Assembly (NCBI GenBank): GCA_964035575.1
Contig: OZ037876.1
Coordinates: 124,001-188,000, forward strand
Source: Rhynchopus sp. YZ270_cl-10
Taxonomy: Eukaryota; Euglenozoa; Diplonemea; Diplonemida; Diplonemidae
Direction: 5' to 3'
Length of the DNA stretch: 64,000 bases
Each line of letters opens with the position of its first letter. The stretch's first letter is position 1. Below, one piece after another: positions 40,249-51,632 of this stretch. The translations under genes and the position numbers were made by a program. Below the pieces are notes generated by a model. That model saw only the letters and a list, made by a program, of their open reading frames with translations. It did no database searches and was not told where the DNA came from.

Positions 40249-42270
40249 TTATCTCATCAGCTCTACCCAATAGTCGCCGTCTTCGTCGTCGTCGTCGTCG
40301 TCTTCCTTGTAGTCTCTGCTCCGTCTGAAGATGACGGCGGCGAAGACAGATCCACCAACACAAAGCGCAGCAAAGCCTCCAATGAGGGCCCACAGCCAAG
40401 CATGCGAAGAGGTGCTGCTGTCGTTCTTGATAGGGACAGAGTCTTTGCTGCTGGGTGTCGATGCAATTGGTGTCAGTGCAATGGGTTCCAGGACACGTGC
40501 CTCAGCAACGCCCCCGCCCACTAAGACGTCCCCAGGCAAAGCAAAGGCAGAACTCACCTCCGCGACAGTGTCAATCGCAGCCTGTTCTGTGGTTGCGTGG
40601 ACAGTCGCCTCAATGAAGACGCCTTCGTCGTCGCTGCCGTCGTGCGAACCTAGTGTGACCCCTTCGCGGCCGGAGGAGGCTACACGGGACTTTTCTTGGT
40701 CAAGAATCTCGTCGTTCCAGTTGCGTGGGATGGGGATGGTCCATTTGTTGCGGAGGTGTTGTGGTGGAAGTGTGGAGTTGACCATAAGGATGCCAAGGAC
40801 ATCGACGACGAGTGTGTGGGGCTGCTGCTGCAGGCGTGGCGAGGCGGCCAGGAGGAGCCAGCGGAGGCGTGCGAGGACGTATTTCGGGTTGTCGAGCAGA
40901 GTGTACACAAGGTTGCCCAGCTTCAGCGTGAAGGCACGGTGGAACAGTGGCGCCTCCTCCACAGCGCGCTTCCAGTCCAAGCGTCGCTGCCACCGCAGGT
41001 ACCCCTTCATGCACCCGACGCCCTTCTGCTCGCAGCAGTACCCACGCTGCTCCACAGTCATATACGAAACAGACGAAGGCTCGCATCTCATCTCGCACCC
41101 AACGTCCTTCTCCCGACAGCACCAAGTGCGCTTCTTGTACGGCCACGTCTCAAAGGGTTCAGTAGCATTGAAGCATTGATACTGCGAACTGCATGTACGG
41201 CCAAACCGTCTGCAGCATGTCTGAGAAGAGCCGCCAGAGGCTTCAAGGAGCTTGCACGCTGCCTCCTCTTTGTCTGCGGCAGAGGGGCAGCTGGTGTTGC
41301 GGTAGCGGCAGCACCACCCACGCTGCTCGCGTGTCCATGGTGCGGGAGTGTCGAGCGCCCATGTGCAGTTGAAGACGTCGCCCGTCAGCAGTGCGCACCC
41401 AACGCCGTCACGCCTGCAGCAGTGCAGTTTCCGCTTCGTCTCCCACATTGCGACTTCTGAGTCGTATGTGTACGTGCATGAGTAGCGCTCCCACGCAACA
41501 CATCCAACCTGCGATGTGCGGCAGCAGTGTGCACGTTGGTTTGGTGTCAACGTCGACACGGGGCGGCGACAGAAATGTCCGCCGTGGTGACCGTCATGGT
41601 GACCGTCATGGCCATCGCGGTGTCCTTTCGAGTGCGAGTGCGAGTGCGAGTGCGTGTGCGTGCCAGTATTTTTGTGGTGTGATTCCGTGGCAGGTGGCAC
41701 GGACGTCGATGGTGACGTTGACGTCGGTAGCGGTGTTGGAAGTGTTGGCACCGGTGTTGGCGGAGCAGTTGGTGCTGACGTTTCGTTGTGTGTTGGCATC
41801 GTTGGGGGAGCTGTCGTTGGCTGTGCTGTGGGCGGAGCTGTGGGCAGTGGTGTTGGCGGTGTTGGTACCGGTGCTGGCGGAGCAGGTGGTGCTGACGTTT
41901 CGTTGTTTGTTGGCTGTGCTGTGGGAGGAGCTGTGGGAAGTGGTGGTGGTTGTGTGGGTACTGCTGTTGGTGCTGCTGTGGGCGGTGCTGTGGGTGCTGC
42001 TGTCGGTGCTGCTGTAGGTGCTACTGTAGGTGCTGCTGTTGGTGCTGCTGTAGGTGCTACTGTAGGTGCTGATGTGGGTGGTGTCGTGGGTGGTGCTGTC
42101 GGCACATCTGTGTCCGGTATTTGTGTAGGTGAAACGGTCAGCGGGAAAGGAAACAGCGGAGGTCTTGGACCAGGAGGAAATGTAGGGAATGGAGGGAACG
42201 GGGGGTGTGGGTGACGCCTGTGATGGCTCGCCGCTAGCAGCGCGAACACGACTGTGAAACCACAGGTCAT
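40249..42270 (-). CDS. Type I membrane protein: Pro/Thr stalk, His cluster and W...CC...GC repeats (673 aa)
   Basis: Single exon, ATG 42270. A hydrophobic signal (MTCGFTVVFALLAAS) is followed by a Pro/Thr stalk of APT-type repeats to about residue 215, likely heavily O-glycosylated. Next comes a His/Asp/Gly cluster (HTHSHSHSHS then GHRDGHDGHHDGHHGGH) that could bind metal. Then five or six modules of the form W/T-x4-KR-xx-CC-R-xxx-GC (KRKLHCCRRDGVGC, REQRGWCCRYRNTSC, KKRTWCCREKDVGC, VEQRGYCCEQKGVGC). A membrane helix (WLWALIGGFAALCVGGSVF) and an acidic tail (EDDDDDDEDGD) end it. Similar W..CC..GC modules occur in surface proteins of several protists. Function unknown; a surface adhesin or receptor is the best guess. 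Confidence 0.85.
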   Translation of the reverse strand: MTCGFTVVFALLAASHHRRHPHPPFPPFPTFPPGPRPPLFPFPLTVSPTQIPDTDVPTAPPTTPPTSAPTVAPTAAPTAAPTVAPTAAPTAAPTAPPTAAPTAVPTQPPPLPTAPPTAQPTNNETSAPPAPPAPVPTPPTPLPTAPPTAQPTTAPPTMPTHNETSAPTAPPTPVPTLPTPLPTSTSPSTSVPPATESHHKNTGTHTHSHSHSHSKGHRDGHDGHHDGHHGGHFCRRPVSTLTPNQRAHCCRTSQVGCVAWERYSCTYTYDSEVAMWETKRKLHCCRRDGVGCALLTGDVFNCTWALDTPAPWTREQRGWCCRYRNTSCPSAADKEEAACKLLEASGGSSQTCCRRFGRTCSSQYQCFNATEPFETWPYKKRTWCCREKDVGCEMRCEPSSVSYMTVEQRGYCCEQKGVGCMKGYLRWQRRLDWKRAVEEAPLFHRAFTLKLGNLVYTLLDNPKYVLARLRWLLLAASPRLQQQPHTLVVDVLGILMVNSTLPPQHLRNKWTIPIPRNWNDEILDQEKSRVASSGREGVTLGSHDGSDDEGVFIEATVHATTEQAAIDTVAEVSSAFALPGDVLVGGGVAEARVLEPIALTPIASTPSSKDSVPIKNDSSTSSHAWLWALIGGFAALCVGGSVFAAVIFRRSRDYKEDDDDDDEDGDYWVELMR

Positions 42271-43543
42271 TTTTGCGTGGTTGACTTCCTGGTTGGGTGG
42301 TGGATGGGTTGGTGAAGGTGATGGGGGGGGAAGTAATTTTCCAAGATGTCCATTATTCTTCGTTCCACAAAAAACTTGTCGTTTTTTTTCTTTTTTTCAT
42401 GTTTTCACGTGTTTTTTTTTCGTTTTGCCAGAGTTTGCTTCTGCCCCCCCCTCTTCCCTCCCATTTGCCCTTCTCTTCTCTGATATTTGACAAAAAAAAA
42501 ACTGAACCGCAAATAATCAACCACGTCTATAAAGACAACGTTTTTTCCAAAAAAACAAAAAAATGCAAAATATTTCTTTTGAAACCTACAGATCAGTTGA
42601 CCTGAACCTGACATTTCATTGAAACACACAGACACAGAAAAAAAAAATTCAAAGTGATAACGTAAGGATTTGCAAAGTCGGACGTGTTCGAAATGGCAAA
42701 AAAAAAAGACAATATTTAGACCAAAAAAACAAAGGTCTGAAAGTTAAAAAAAACCCCTTTGAAAGATGAATGGGCCTCCTGGACGCATGTCATCTTTGAT
42801 ACTACACAAAATACAACACATGCAGAGCTGCTCTTCTTTTGTGTTTATTTTTTTATTTTTTTTTGAAAACTTGGTTATGCAGACACTCCGAGAATGAGCT
42901 CCACAAAACCAAGACACGCTTTTTTTTGAATGACAGGATCCGTAACTGAATGTTGATGGTAACTGATAAAAAGGTGGGGAAAATGGGGGAGGGAAAGAGG
43001 CAGTTGGTGTGCAATGAATGTATCGATGCACGTGGTGGGAAGACATAGCAGGAACCGTGCCCGTATCCTCCTCATCCTGAGCCACGAAAACTTGCCTGAG
43101 CACAGGCTCGATTTCTGTTGTTGTTTTAGTTCTTCTGTATTTTTCTTTGTTGTTGTTGTTTGATAATTTTTCTCTACTTCTTTCGCAAATGCAAGGGAAA
43201 AAAAAACTCCGTTAAATCCGCAAAAAAGATGCACAAACCTTGTTGGACAACAGCCGTATGGCCATCCTCAGATTTTCAGGAAAAAAACACACCTCATCCC
43301 ACAAACAAAAAAAGGGCAGCTTGTTTCGTGTCCCTTCCCGTGGACAACGCGTTCAAAACACAGGACAAAAAAAGGAAAAATGACACATGCAGATACATGG
43401 AAAGTGGAAAAAGGGGGAGGGTTGTTTTCTTTATTTTCCAGAAAAAAATTAGGAAAAAGAAAAAACAAAAGATCAGTTCTTTTGTTGCACTCAGCACCGA
43501 TCGTCGTCAAAACAAAATATTGCGTAGCGCACACTGCGTTCTT
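42271..43543. other. Spacer, AT-rich
   Basis: No gene seen; A/T runs, C-rich strings around 42440, and a GATGAATGGGCCTCC motif at about 42765 that is a weak H1 relative. Confidence 0.5.
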
Positions 43544-46500
43544 CTATGCCTTGTTCTCGTCACACCAGTTACGCGCGTTCACGAACAGCTGTTGTTATGG
43601 TGGTTTTAATGGGCATATTTAACGTAGTCTATCCTGTTAAGACATACCTTAAGCCAAGGGCTGAAGTCGCCCCATGGCTTCTCTGCAACCTCTGCGTCGG
43701 GTGCCCAGCTGTGTGTGCAGGTACGCACGACACGCTCTGGGTGGGGCATGAGTGCCGTAACACGTCCATCCTGGCTGCACACACCAGCAATACCCTGGGG
43801 GGATCCGTTCGGGTTGGCAGGGAAGGCCTGTGTGGTCTTCAGGTTGTTGTCCACGTAGCGGATCGGCACCTTGCATGTGTCGATGTCGCCCTCCTTTCTG
43901 AACTGCGCACGGCCCTCACCGTGCGACACCGCCACAGGGAACGCAGACCCTGCCATGTCCTTGAACAGAATCGATGGGTTCTCCTTCTGGATCTCCACCA
44001 TGCACACACGCGCCTCAAACTGAAATGGAGGGTGGTGGGAAAATGGAGGGAATGGGAGCATACCTGCGTGCTCTCGTTGTATGTGAACGACGGGAAGTCG
44101 CCACCTCCGGGCACAAGGTCCCAGAGGGATCCGAGCATTTGGCATCCGTTGCAGATCTGTAGGGGGAAAGGGTTAATGGCACAACAGGGTGTGTAGTGTG
44201 GCATACTCCAAGGGTGAAGGTGTCCTTCCTGTTGAAGAACTGGCGGAACTCCTGCAGAGCGGTCTCGTTGCCCTTGATGGTGCTGGCCCATCCACGACCG
44301 GCGCCGAAGGTGTCTCCGTACGAGAACCCTCCACAGCACGCAACTCCACGGAACTTGCTCAGGCTCTGTGTGGTGGTAGTTTTTTGATAAATTGATATGT
44401 GTCATCAGAGAGAAGGCAGCATTTGAGGATAACCCTCAGCCTCATATGCTTAGGAGGCCTCACCTAACAATGTTGACATAGAAAAATATGCATACCACAG
44501 ATCCTCCGAGAATGTCGGACATGTGGACGTCGTGCACGTTGAAGCCTGCAGAGCGGAAGGCCCATGCCATTTCGACGTGTCCGTTGACACCCTGCTCACG
44601 GAGAATAGCCATGTGCGGTGCGTCAGCGGAGACACCAATGGCCTTCGGGATGTCGAAGGTGAGGACGGAGGACAGACCCGGGTCCGCCTCGTTGAGGATC
44701 GCGTCGTACTCCTGCGTCGCGCACTTCTCGTTGTCACGCATGGCCTGCATGCGGTACGACGTCTCGGCCCAGAGACGGTGCAGCTCAGTACGCTTCTTGT
44801 CAACTGCGACACCATGGCTCGTGCGGATCACGATGCGCTGCTCCTTCGTCACCTTGCCCACAACACGCACAGACGCCTCCGGAAGCCCTGCCGCCTTGAA
44901 CGCCGCAGTCACCTTTGCGACGTTGCTCTCCGCCACCTGCATTGCGACACCAAGCTCCTCGTTGAACAGAATGCGCACAGCCTCTTCCTCTGTCGCAGCC
45001 TCGCCCATGTCCACGTCCACACCAGTGTGCCCTGCGAAGCACATCTCCGCAAGCGCCGCAGCGATACCACCGTCAGAGCGGTCGTGGTAGGCAAGGATCG
45101 CCTTCTGTGCGCGCAGCTCGGGCATCGCCTTCGCAAATGCGAGCATGTCGTCGCACGACTCCAGGTCAGCAGCCTCGTTGCCCATGCTGTTGTAGCACTG
45201 CGCGAACACAGACCCGCCAATACGAGTCTTGCCCCTCGCAAGGTCGACGAAGACAACCACCGACGGCTCGTCGATGTGCTTGAAGTCGGGGGTCAGCGTG
45301 TTGCGCACATCCCTCACAGGGGAGAAGGCGGTGATCACAACTGAGAGTGGCGCGGAGACCTTCTTCTGCACGTCGCCGTCCCTGTAGTGTGGTGATGCAT
45401 ACCGAAATATTTCAACTCAAAAAAAACATACTTCCAGATGGACTTCATGCTCATGGAGTCCTTACCAACGGGGATGGCAATGCCAAGCTTGGGTCCGAGA
45501 TCCATGCCGATGCGCTCGACTGTGCGGTAGAGCTTGTAGTCCTCTTCCGAGGTGCCGCTGTTCACCATCCAGTTGGCGGAGAAACGGACGTCCTTCAGCG
45601 TCATGACGTCAGCTGCGAGGATGTTCGTGAGCGCCTCACCCACCGCAAGGCCAGCGCTGGCAGACCCGCTGATAACAGCAACAGGTGTGCGCTCGCCGCA
45701 CGCCATCGCCTCACCCTTGAACGTGTCGTATGCGGAGTTCGTGACCGCCACATCCGCAAGAGGCACCTGCCAGCGCCCCACCATCTGGTCGCGCGCAATC
45801 AGCCCTGTGACACTGCGGTCTCCAATGGTGATGAGGAAGTTCTTGCTCGCAACGGTGGGGTTCGCAAGCACGCGGTTCATTGCGTCGTCGGCAGTGGGCG
45901 TGGCGGAGAACGGCTTGAGGGAAGGGTTGTGCGTGGCAACGGTCTTGCTCATACGGGGGGGCTTACCGAAGCTGTATGAGATAAGGAAAGGAATGGGGTC
46001 ATGAGCAGCGTGGCGCATGCAAGAATATAAAGGTGGGGAAGAACATACAGAGTCTCCATCGGCAGGTCGACGGGGTTGTTGCTGAAGATGTCGTCGTGCA
46101 CAACGAGACGCTGCTCGGATGTCGTCTCTCCGACCACTGCGTACAGGCAACGCTCCCTGTGGGTTAGTTGGGGTTTGTTTATTGTTGAATTATCAGATTA
46201 TGTAAAAGGTTACAATGAACACACCTCTTGCAGAGCTCCTCGAGACGGGCAAGGCCTGTCTGGCTGCAGGCAATGACGTATCTCTCCTGCGCTTCGTTGC
46301 ACCAGATCTCCATGGGGCTCATGCCGCTGTCGACGTTGGGCACCTTACGGAGGTCGATGCGTCCACCGTTGCCTGAGTCGTGGAGGACCTCAGGGATGGC
46401 GTTGCTGAGACCACCTGCACCGACATCGTGGATGAGCAGGATCGGGTTCTCCTCGTCAAGCTGCCAGCAGCCGTCGATGACCTCCTGGCAACGACGCTCG

Positions 46501-47021
46501 AGCTCAGCGTTGTCACGCTGCACAGACGCGAAGTCGACGTCCGCAGACGCAGCGCCCTGCGTCATGGACGACGCAGCACCACCACCCAGACCAATCAACA
46601 TCGCCGGCCCACCCAGCACCACAACAGGGCTGTTCGGCGGCACAGGCTTCTTCTCCACATGCTGCCCCCTGATGTTGCCGAGACCACCCGCCAGCATGAT
46701 AGGCTTGTGGTACCCCTTCACATCGCCCTCCACATCCTCAAGGAACGACCGGAAGTACCCACACACATTGGGACGCCCGAACTCGTTGTTGAAGCGTGCC
46801 CCACCAATGGGCGCCTCAAGCATGATCTGCTGTGCAGAGGCAATGCGCTCGGGCTTGCCGATCTCCTTGTTCTCCCACGGCTGTGCCGCGTCCTTCAGGT
46901 GCAGGTGCGAAACGCTGAACCCGGTGAGTCCTGCCTTCGGCTTGCCTCCAATGCCAGTGGCCCCCTCGTCACGGATCTCTCCACCGGATCCTGTGGCGGC
47001 ACCGGCAAAAGGTGCAATGGA

Positions 47022-47053
<32 letters not shown>

Positions 47054-47915
47054 CAATGTGGACAGGCTCCTCAACGACGCCGTACTCCTTGGTGTTGGGG
47101 TCCGAGAAGAAACGTCCCGCAGTGTGGCCCTCAAGCACAGCGGCGTTGTCCTTGTACGCAGAGAGCACGCCGGTGGGGTTGCATTTGTGTGTGTTCTTGA
47201 TCATCTGGAACAGGCTGTGCTCAGCTTCCTTGCCGTCGATGGTCCAGCTTGCGTTGAAGATCTTGTGCCTGCAGTGCTCGGAGTTGACCTGCGCGAACAT
47301 CATCAGCTCAACGTTGCTCGGGTCGCGTGTCCAGGACGACAGAATGTACTCAATCTCGTCCGGCTGGATGGCCAGTCCAAACTTGACATTCGCCTCCTCA
47401 AGGCTTGCCTTGTTGAGGGGGATGAAGGTCAGCTCCTTCGGCTTCTGGTGCTGGAACATCATCTCCTCTGTGACAGGCACGGAGGAAGCAATCACAACGT
47501 GCGTCATCCTGTCGTGGATGACAGGGCGGACCAGGGCCAGCTCGTCTGCGGAGAGGTCACGGCTGAACTCCCAACGCACACCGTGCTCGATGCGGCGGAC
47601 GGGGGAAGGGTTGAGGCAGAGGGCAAGGATCTCTGTCGCCTTGCTGCTCCAGGGGGTTGTGGTCCCCGGGCGGGGGAGGACCGTGACGGAGGAGCCAACA
47701 TCACCACGCGCCACATCGTAGCCGTAGTCGAGGCAGGCGTCCACCATCACACGCTGTGCGTCCGTCAGCGCCGTCACACCCTCGGCGTACTCAATGTAGT
47801 GCACGGTCGTCGCGTTGACTGACTTCAGAGGCGTGGGGAGCACTTTGTTGAGTGCCTCAAGCGCATTCTGCAGCTGCGCAATGCTGACATGCGACTTGCC
47901 TTCCAAGACCAACAT
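43544..47915 (-). CDS. purL: Phosphoribosylformylglycinamidine synthase (FGAR amidotransferase), 1297 aa, 8 exons
   Basis: Exons 47915-46225, 46156-46049, 45971-45432, 45381-44496, 44365-44207, 44156-44064, 44019-43648 and 43588-43544 join in frame to 1297 residues, matching the single-chain eukaryote/E. coli type (about 1300). The start is MLVLEGKSHVSIAQLQNALE; an acceptor (CACCTCTCAG) ends 30 nt upstream. The synthase halves are complete (HNHPTSIAPFAGAATGSGGE; RSDGGIAAALAEMCF). The C-terminal glutaminase has nucleophile Cys in GICNGCQML and the His-Glu pair in MPHPERVV. The last exon, 15 codons, gives LFVNARNWCDENKA, the family's C-terminus. It makes FGAM from FGAR, glutamine and ATP in de novo purine synthesis. 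One intron uses GTGTGT as 5' site. Confidence 0.97.
44424..44465 (+). repeat. H1-like hairpin inside purL intron 4
   Basis: GAGGATAACC lead, arms CTCAGC and GCTTAG (one G-T pair) around CTCATAT, then a second GAGGCCTC palindrome. It lies in the 130-nt intron 44366-44495. Confidence 0.5.
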
Positions 47916-47945
47916 GATGGGTTGTTGTTTGTTGATATGTTCTCC

Positions 47946-48942
47946 TGAGAGGTGGTGGAGGGTGTACGCCACGACGGCATGAAACAGAAGAGAAAATATG
48001 GTTCATGAATAGGAAAGTTGTCAAAAAAAATGTGTGTTATGGTCGTCTTTGTGTGCGAATCAATAAGGTCTTTTTTTTTTTTTTTGGAAAGGAAAAACCC
48101 AGCAGGGAAAAAGGGGAGAAGGGTGTTGTGTTGTGTTTGCTTTCTTTGCCTTCGCAACCAACATCAACACTATGCAGGAGGGTCAACGCCTTTTTTCCCT
48201 CTCCCCCCATCCCGCCCTGGGCGCCTACGTAGCTGCCTTTACACGAGAAATTGGTTTTTTGCTTTTGAAAGCTTTGTTGCAGTGTAGACCTCCACTATGT
48301 GTGTTTGTTGTTTGTTGTATCTGAAAAATCACCCCAAGTTGGGTTCTGCACAAATGCCAGCGGAAGAGGGGCTAGGATTCTTACAGACAGGCACACCTCA
48401 TACCTAAGAATGGCAAGAGATGTTCTTTTTGGTACAGCACAATACAACAGATTTTGCTTCATATACATTCTTTTCTCTAACGAAAAGAAGGTACAGAGGG
48501 TGCTAAAAATGTACCCTTGCACAATACAACAGAGAAAAAAACAGTGAAGTGCAACAGGGACCCATATAAAGGGGCTGTTACTGTTCTTGCAGAGAAGGCT
48601 ATAAGAGGGAAATATTGAAGAAGAGTAGCAATATCTCTTTTGAATTTATTAAGCGTCACAAAAAAGAGAGAAACAAAACAAAACACTTTTGAGCAAGAGC
48701 AGAACACCCAATCAAAGGCGGGGGGAGGGAGAGGTTGGAACAGCTCCTTTTTTGCTTTCGTTTACTAGTAAAAAAAAATGTGTTGGTACACTGTGAAATT
48801 TCGTTTTTTTTTTGCAAAATTTCAATTCTAATTTCCCCCACGACAGCCACTCCCTATAGTATAGTTGTCAGAGGTCTCTCAGCAAACGAAGAGACCGGAA
48901 GTTTTTTAGAGCCCCGACTCAGAGGTGTCTTAACGCTAGTGT
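47946..48942. other. Spacer between RRM gene 1 and purL
   Basis: No gene seen. Includes a T run at about 48068-48084 and the 3' flank of the RRM gene. Confidence 0.5.
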
Positions 48943-50644
48943 CTACCACTGCGGTTGTGAAGAAGCAGGCGTCGACCTGTTGGATGTGGGAAATATGTGT
49001 GTGTGTCTGTTGGGGGGGGGGGGGGGTAATGCAAGTACTTTGGAATCGAAGCAACAAAGGGAGGTGGGGTATTGGGTTCTGCTTTTTTTTTTTTTGCTTT
49101 AAATCCATACCAAGTTCGCTGCCCTGCTGTTTGGTACTCAGTCTTCTGCTCCTCAGATGCCTCTTTGGGTTTGCCAGTGATCTTCGCATGCGTGGCGGTT
49201 ACTGAGATTATATATTTTTTGAGGAACATTGTAACAATGATCTTTTGAGGGAAATATAATGATAAATGATGATAAATTGACATGTAGTCACCTCGCTTTT
49301 TTCGTGTGATTTTCCACTCCTATTATCATAGTCCTCCCTATCCTGCCTGCAGTTCAAAACAAAGATGTGTGCGACGCTCATACCACTAGACGACACAGCT
49401 GTAGCAACTCCCTTGGCCTTCCCGGGGATATTCGCGCCTGTGGGTGGGGTGGGTGGTTTGCTGTTTGGACGATAATCGCCTGTCAAGCGTGCTCTGCGGT
49501 AATGATGACAGACAGAGAAGGCTTTTTTGCGTCAAAGAGTGATAAGCTCTTAAAGTGTTTGTCATACCTCGCACCTTCTCCGACACTTTGTGTGTCTCAT
49601 CGAACTGAAGCGCCTTCTGCTTCACAACAGTAATCGCTTGCTCGCCCTTCACGTACCCTGCAGCCACAACCTTCTGCACAGTTTCAGAAGCAGACTTTGC
49701 TCTGTAGAGATGTAATGTCAATAGCGTGCGGTGATTGTGAAGATGTGTGATATTGATGATGCAGATAAGCAACACAAAAAGGCCCAACACAGTTGGGCCT
49801 TTTGGGCGGGGGGTGAAGAAGACCGGCAAAATTATTACGCATCCGCTTGACATTTGGATAGAGAAAAGCAGAGACAAAAGGGGTTTGGGGGAAGAGTTTA
49901 ATTCTTGAACGCATCCGGAATCAGGAGAACACAACTCCCAAAGGCAGGTGCAGATGGCATGGGTCTGTTTGTGTATAAGAAAAATGAAGAATACCTTACA
50001 ACGGCACGGTCTAGCCCATCAGGTGTTCCGTCAATGACTTCAAGGTTAGAGACAGTGATCGCACTGTCCCCGATGATGGCTCCAGAGCAAATCAGCGCTG
50101 AAGGAGATTTTTTTGAGTTTTGATACAATCGGATTAGTGAAGCTGCCGTTCAGAATAATGTTGAATAATGGACAGCTACTCATGAATCTTTACAGAAAAA
50201 GAAACCATCGCACCATTGCTGCTATCGTGAACCTGTCACAGAAAACACCAAACCAGTTCACATACCATCATCCACCGAATTCACATCCTCAAACTCAACA
50301 ATCGACATAAACCGCCCTTCACTGTTTGCATCGGGCTTCAAATCAATGCTCACGACATCGCCACAGAACTCGACGAACTCACGCACCATGTCCTCTGTGA
50401 CTGTCGCTGAGAGGCCTGTGATGATGACGCTACGTGCAGAGGCACCGATCTCGTACTGCGGGGACAGTGGCGTTGAGCCCTCTAGTGTGCTGCTCGGTGT
50501 GACAGGGGCGCCTGTGGGGGACGTGGGCGACGTGGGTGCTGGTGCAGGCACGTCGACTTCATCCTTAGGCACATTCGACGGTGCAGCGGTCGGCTCCTCA
50601 GCAGGCGGTGCTGAAGGCTCGGCAGACTCATCCACAGCACCCAT
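48943..50644 (-). CDS. RRM protein, Vip1/BPA1-like (264 aa, 6 exons)
   Basis: Exons 50644-50266, 50097-49995, 49701-49568, 49437-49384, 49201-49111 and 48976-48943 give 264 residues, with every junction phase consistent. An acceptor (CCCTTTTTCAG) ends 34 nt before the ATG. Residues 1-75 are Pro/Ala/Ser-rich (PAPAPTSPTSPTGAP). One RRM follows at about 80-160: RNP2-like SVIITGLS, RNP1-like GRFMSIVEFED, then DALICSGAIIGDSAITV. The tail KSASETVQKVVAAGYVKGEQ, with KALQFDETHKVSEKVR, resembles the helical region after the RRM in plant BPA1 and fission-yeast Vip1-type proteins, some of which bind membrane-lipid partners rather than RNA. The family call is by eye. Introns are relatively long (130-293 nt). 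Confidence 0.82.
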
Positions 50645-51047
50645 TGTTGTCTCCTTTTGGAGAAAAATAAACCCCGTCTGAAAAAGGGTAAAAAGAGGAG
50701 GAAGGCGTGGCAAGGGAGCGGAGCGGGGACATGGAGCCAAAGAGGGTGAATTGAGACCCTCTGTCTTTAGACGTCCCCAGAAGCCGGATCGTTTGATTCA
50801 GGTGGCTGGATGTATGGAAGTATCAAAGAAAAGGGAGGGCACGATTGTGTTGTTTCCGTTGGGGTTTAAAGGTGGATGCTTAAAACGGTGGACAGAGGGG
50901 TCGGTGGTGTGTGCAGATACACTGAGTATGTGCAGCAACCCTGTTGCTTTTAGCAGTCTTAGGATATGTCCTTATTGTTGTTAACATGGAAAGTTGAGAA
51001 TGGGGGACACCACGAGTGAAGGTGTACATAGGCTTGTGACTTGGGAA

Positions 51048-51632
51048 TCACCCTTTTCGTCTTACATCTAATTTACGCATTTTGCCACATCGGAATTGCA
51101 AAGAACGCAACTCAAGGAGGTGCTTCTTCTTGTCAGCCAAAAAAAAAAAGTTGGTAACGATGATCCATGCACTCTCGCACATCGGGAAATCAGTAAAAGT
51201 AAAGCAATCGTGTAGGTTTACCTTCTCTCCCTTCACTTCCGAGAGCTGCCTTCTGTGCAGTTCGGCGTACTCTCTTGTACAGATAACTTTTGTCGACGCG
51301 GCACACCACCTGCAACCACGTGGAAGGCACAACCCACAAGCTGAACTACCTGTCCACGCCATGTTTTCCACTGCCGTGCCTTCCTTCCCATGAGATGTGT
51401 TTCGCCGTCTCTTCATACTACCAGGCAATGCACCGTCCTGTCTTGCCCTGCTGCTAAAGCTAAACAACCTTCCAGGACAAGAAAGGTTGCAATGTACTCT
51501 GAACCTGCCTCTCGCGCTACCAAACAGGATACCACACTGTCCGTCTACTGCTGGTCCGCTATGCACCGCGAGAAACCTGGATGCAATGTGCCCCGCTTGG
51601 CCTCTAGGTAAGCTTCCGCAGTTCGCCCTCAA
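51048..51632 (-). other. Possible small gene or gene remnant with PSI-like Cys pattern
   Basis: A GC-richer patch in the spacer upstream of RRM gene 1 keeps one minus-strand frame open for 194 codons; an ATG at 51420 would give about 120 residues (MKRRRNTSHGKEG). It contains CGLCLPRGCRWCAASTKVIC, a spacing like plexin-semaphorin-integrin (PSI) domains. There is no signal peptide, the 3' half turns low-complexity, and the frame overlaps the last exon of RRM gene 2. It could be an extra exon, a decayed copy or chance. Confidence 0.25.

Noticed and set aside
46228-47822. Two very long plus-strand open frames (about 497 and 480 codons) over purL
   Set aside because: They are antisense shadows of a long, codon-biased exon. 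The minus-strand frame is clearly PurL with catalytic motifs and consistent exon joins.
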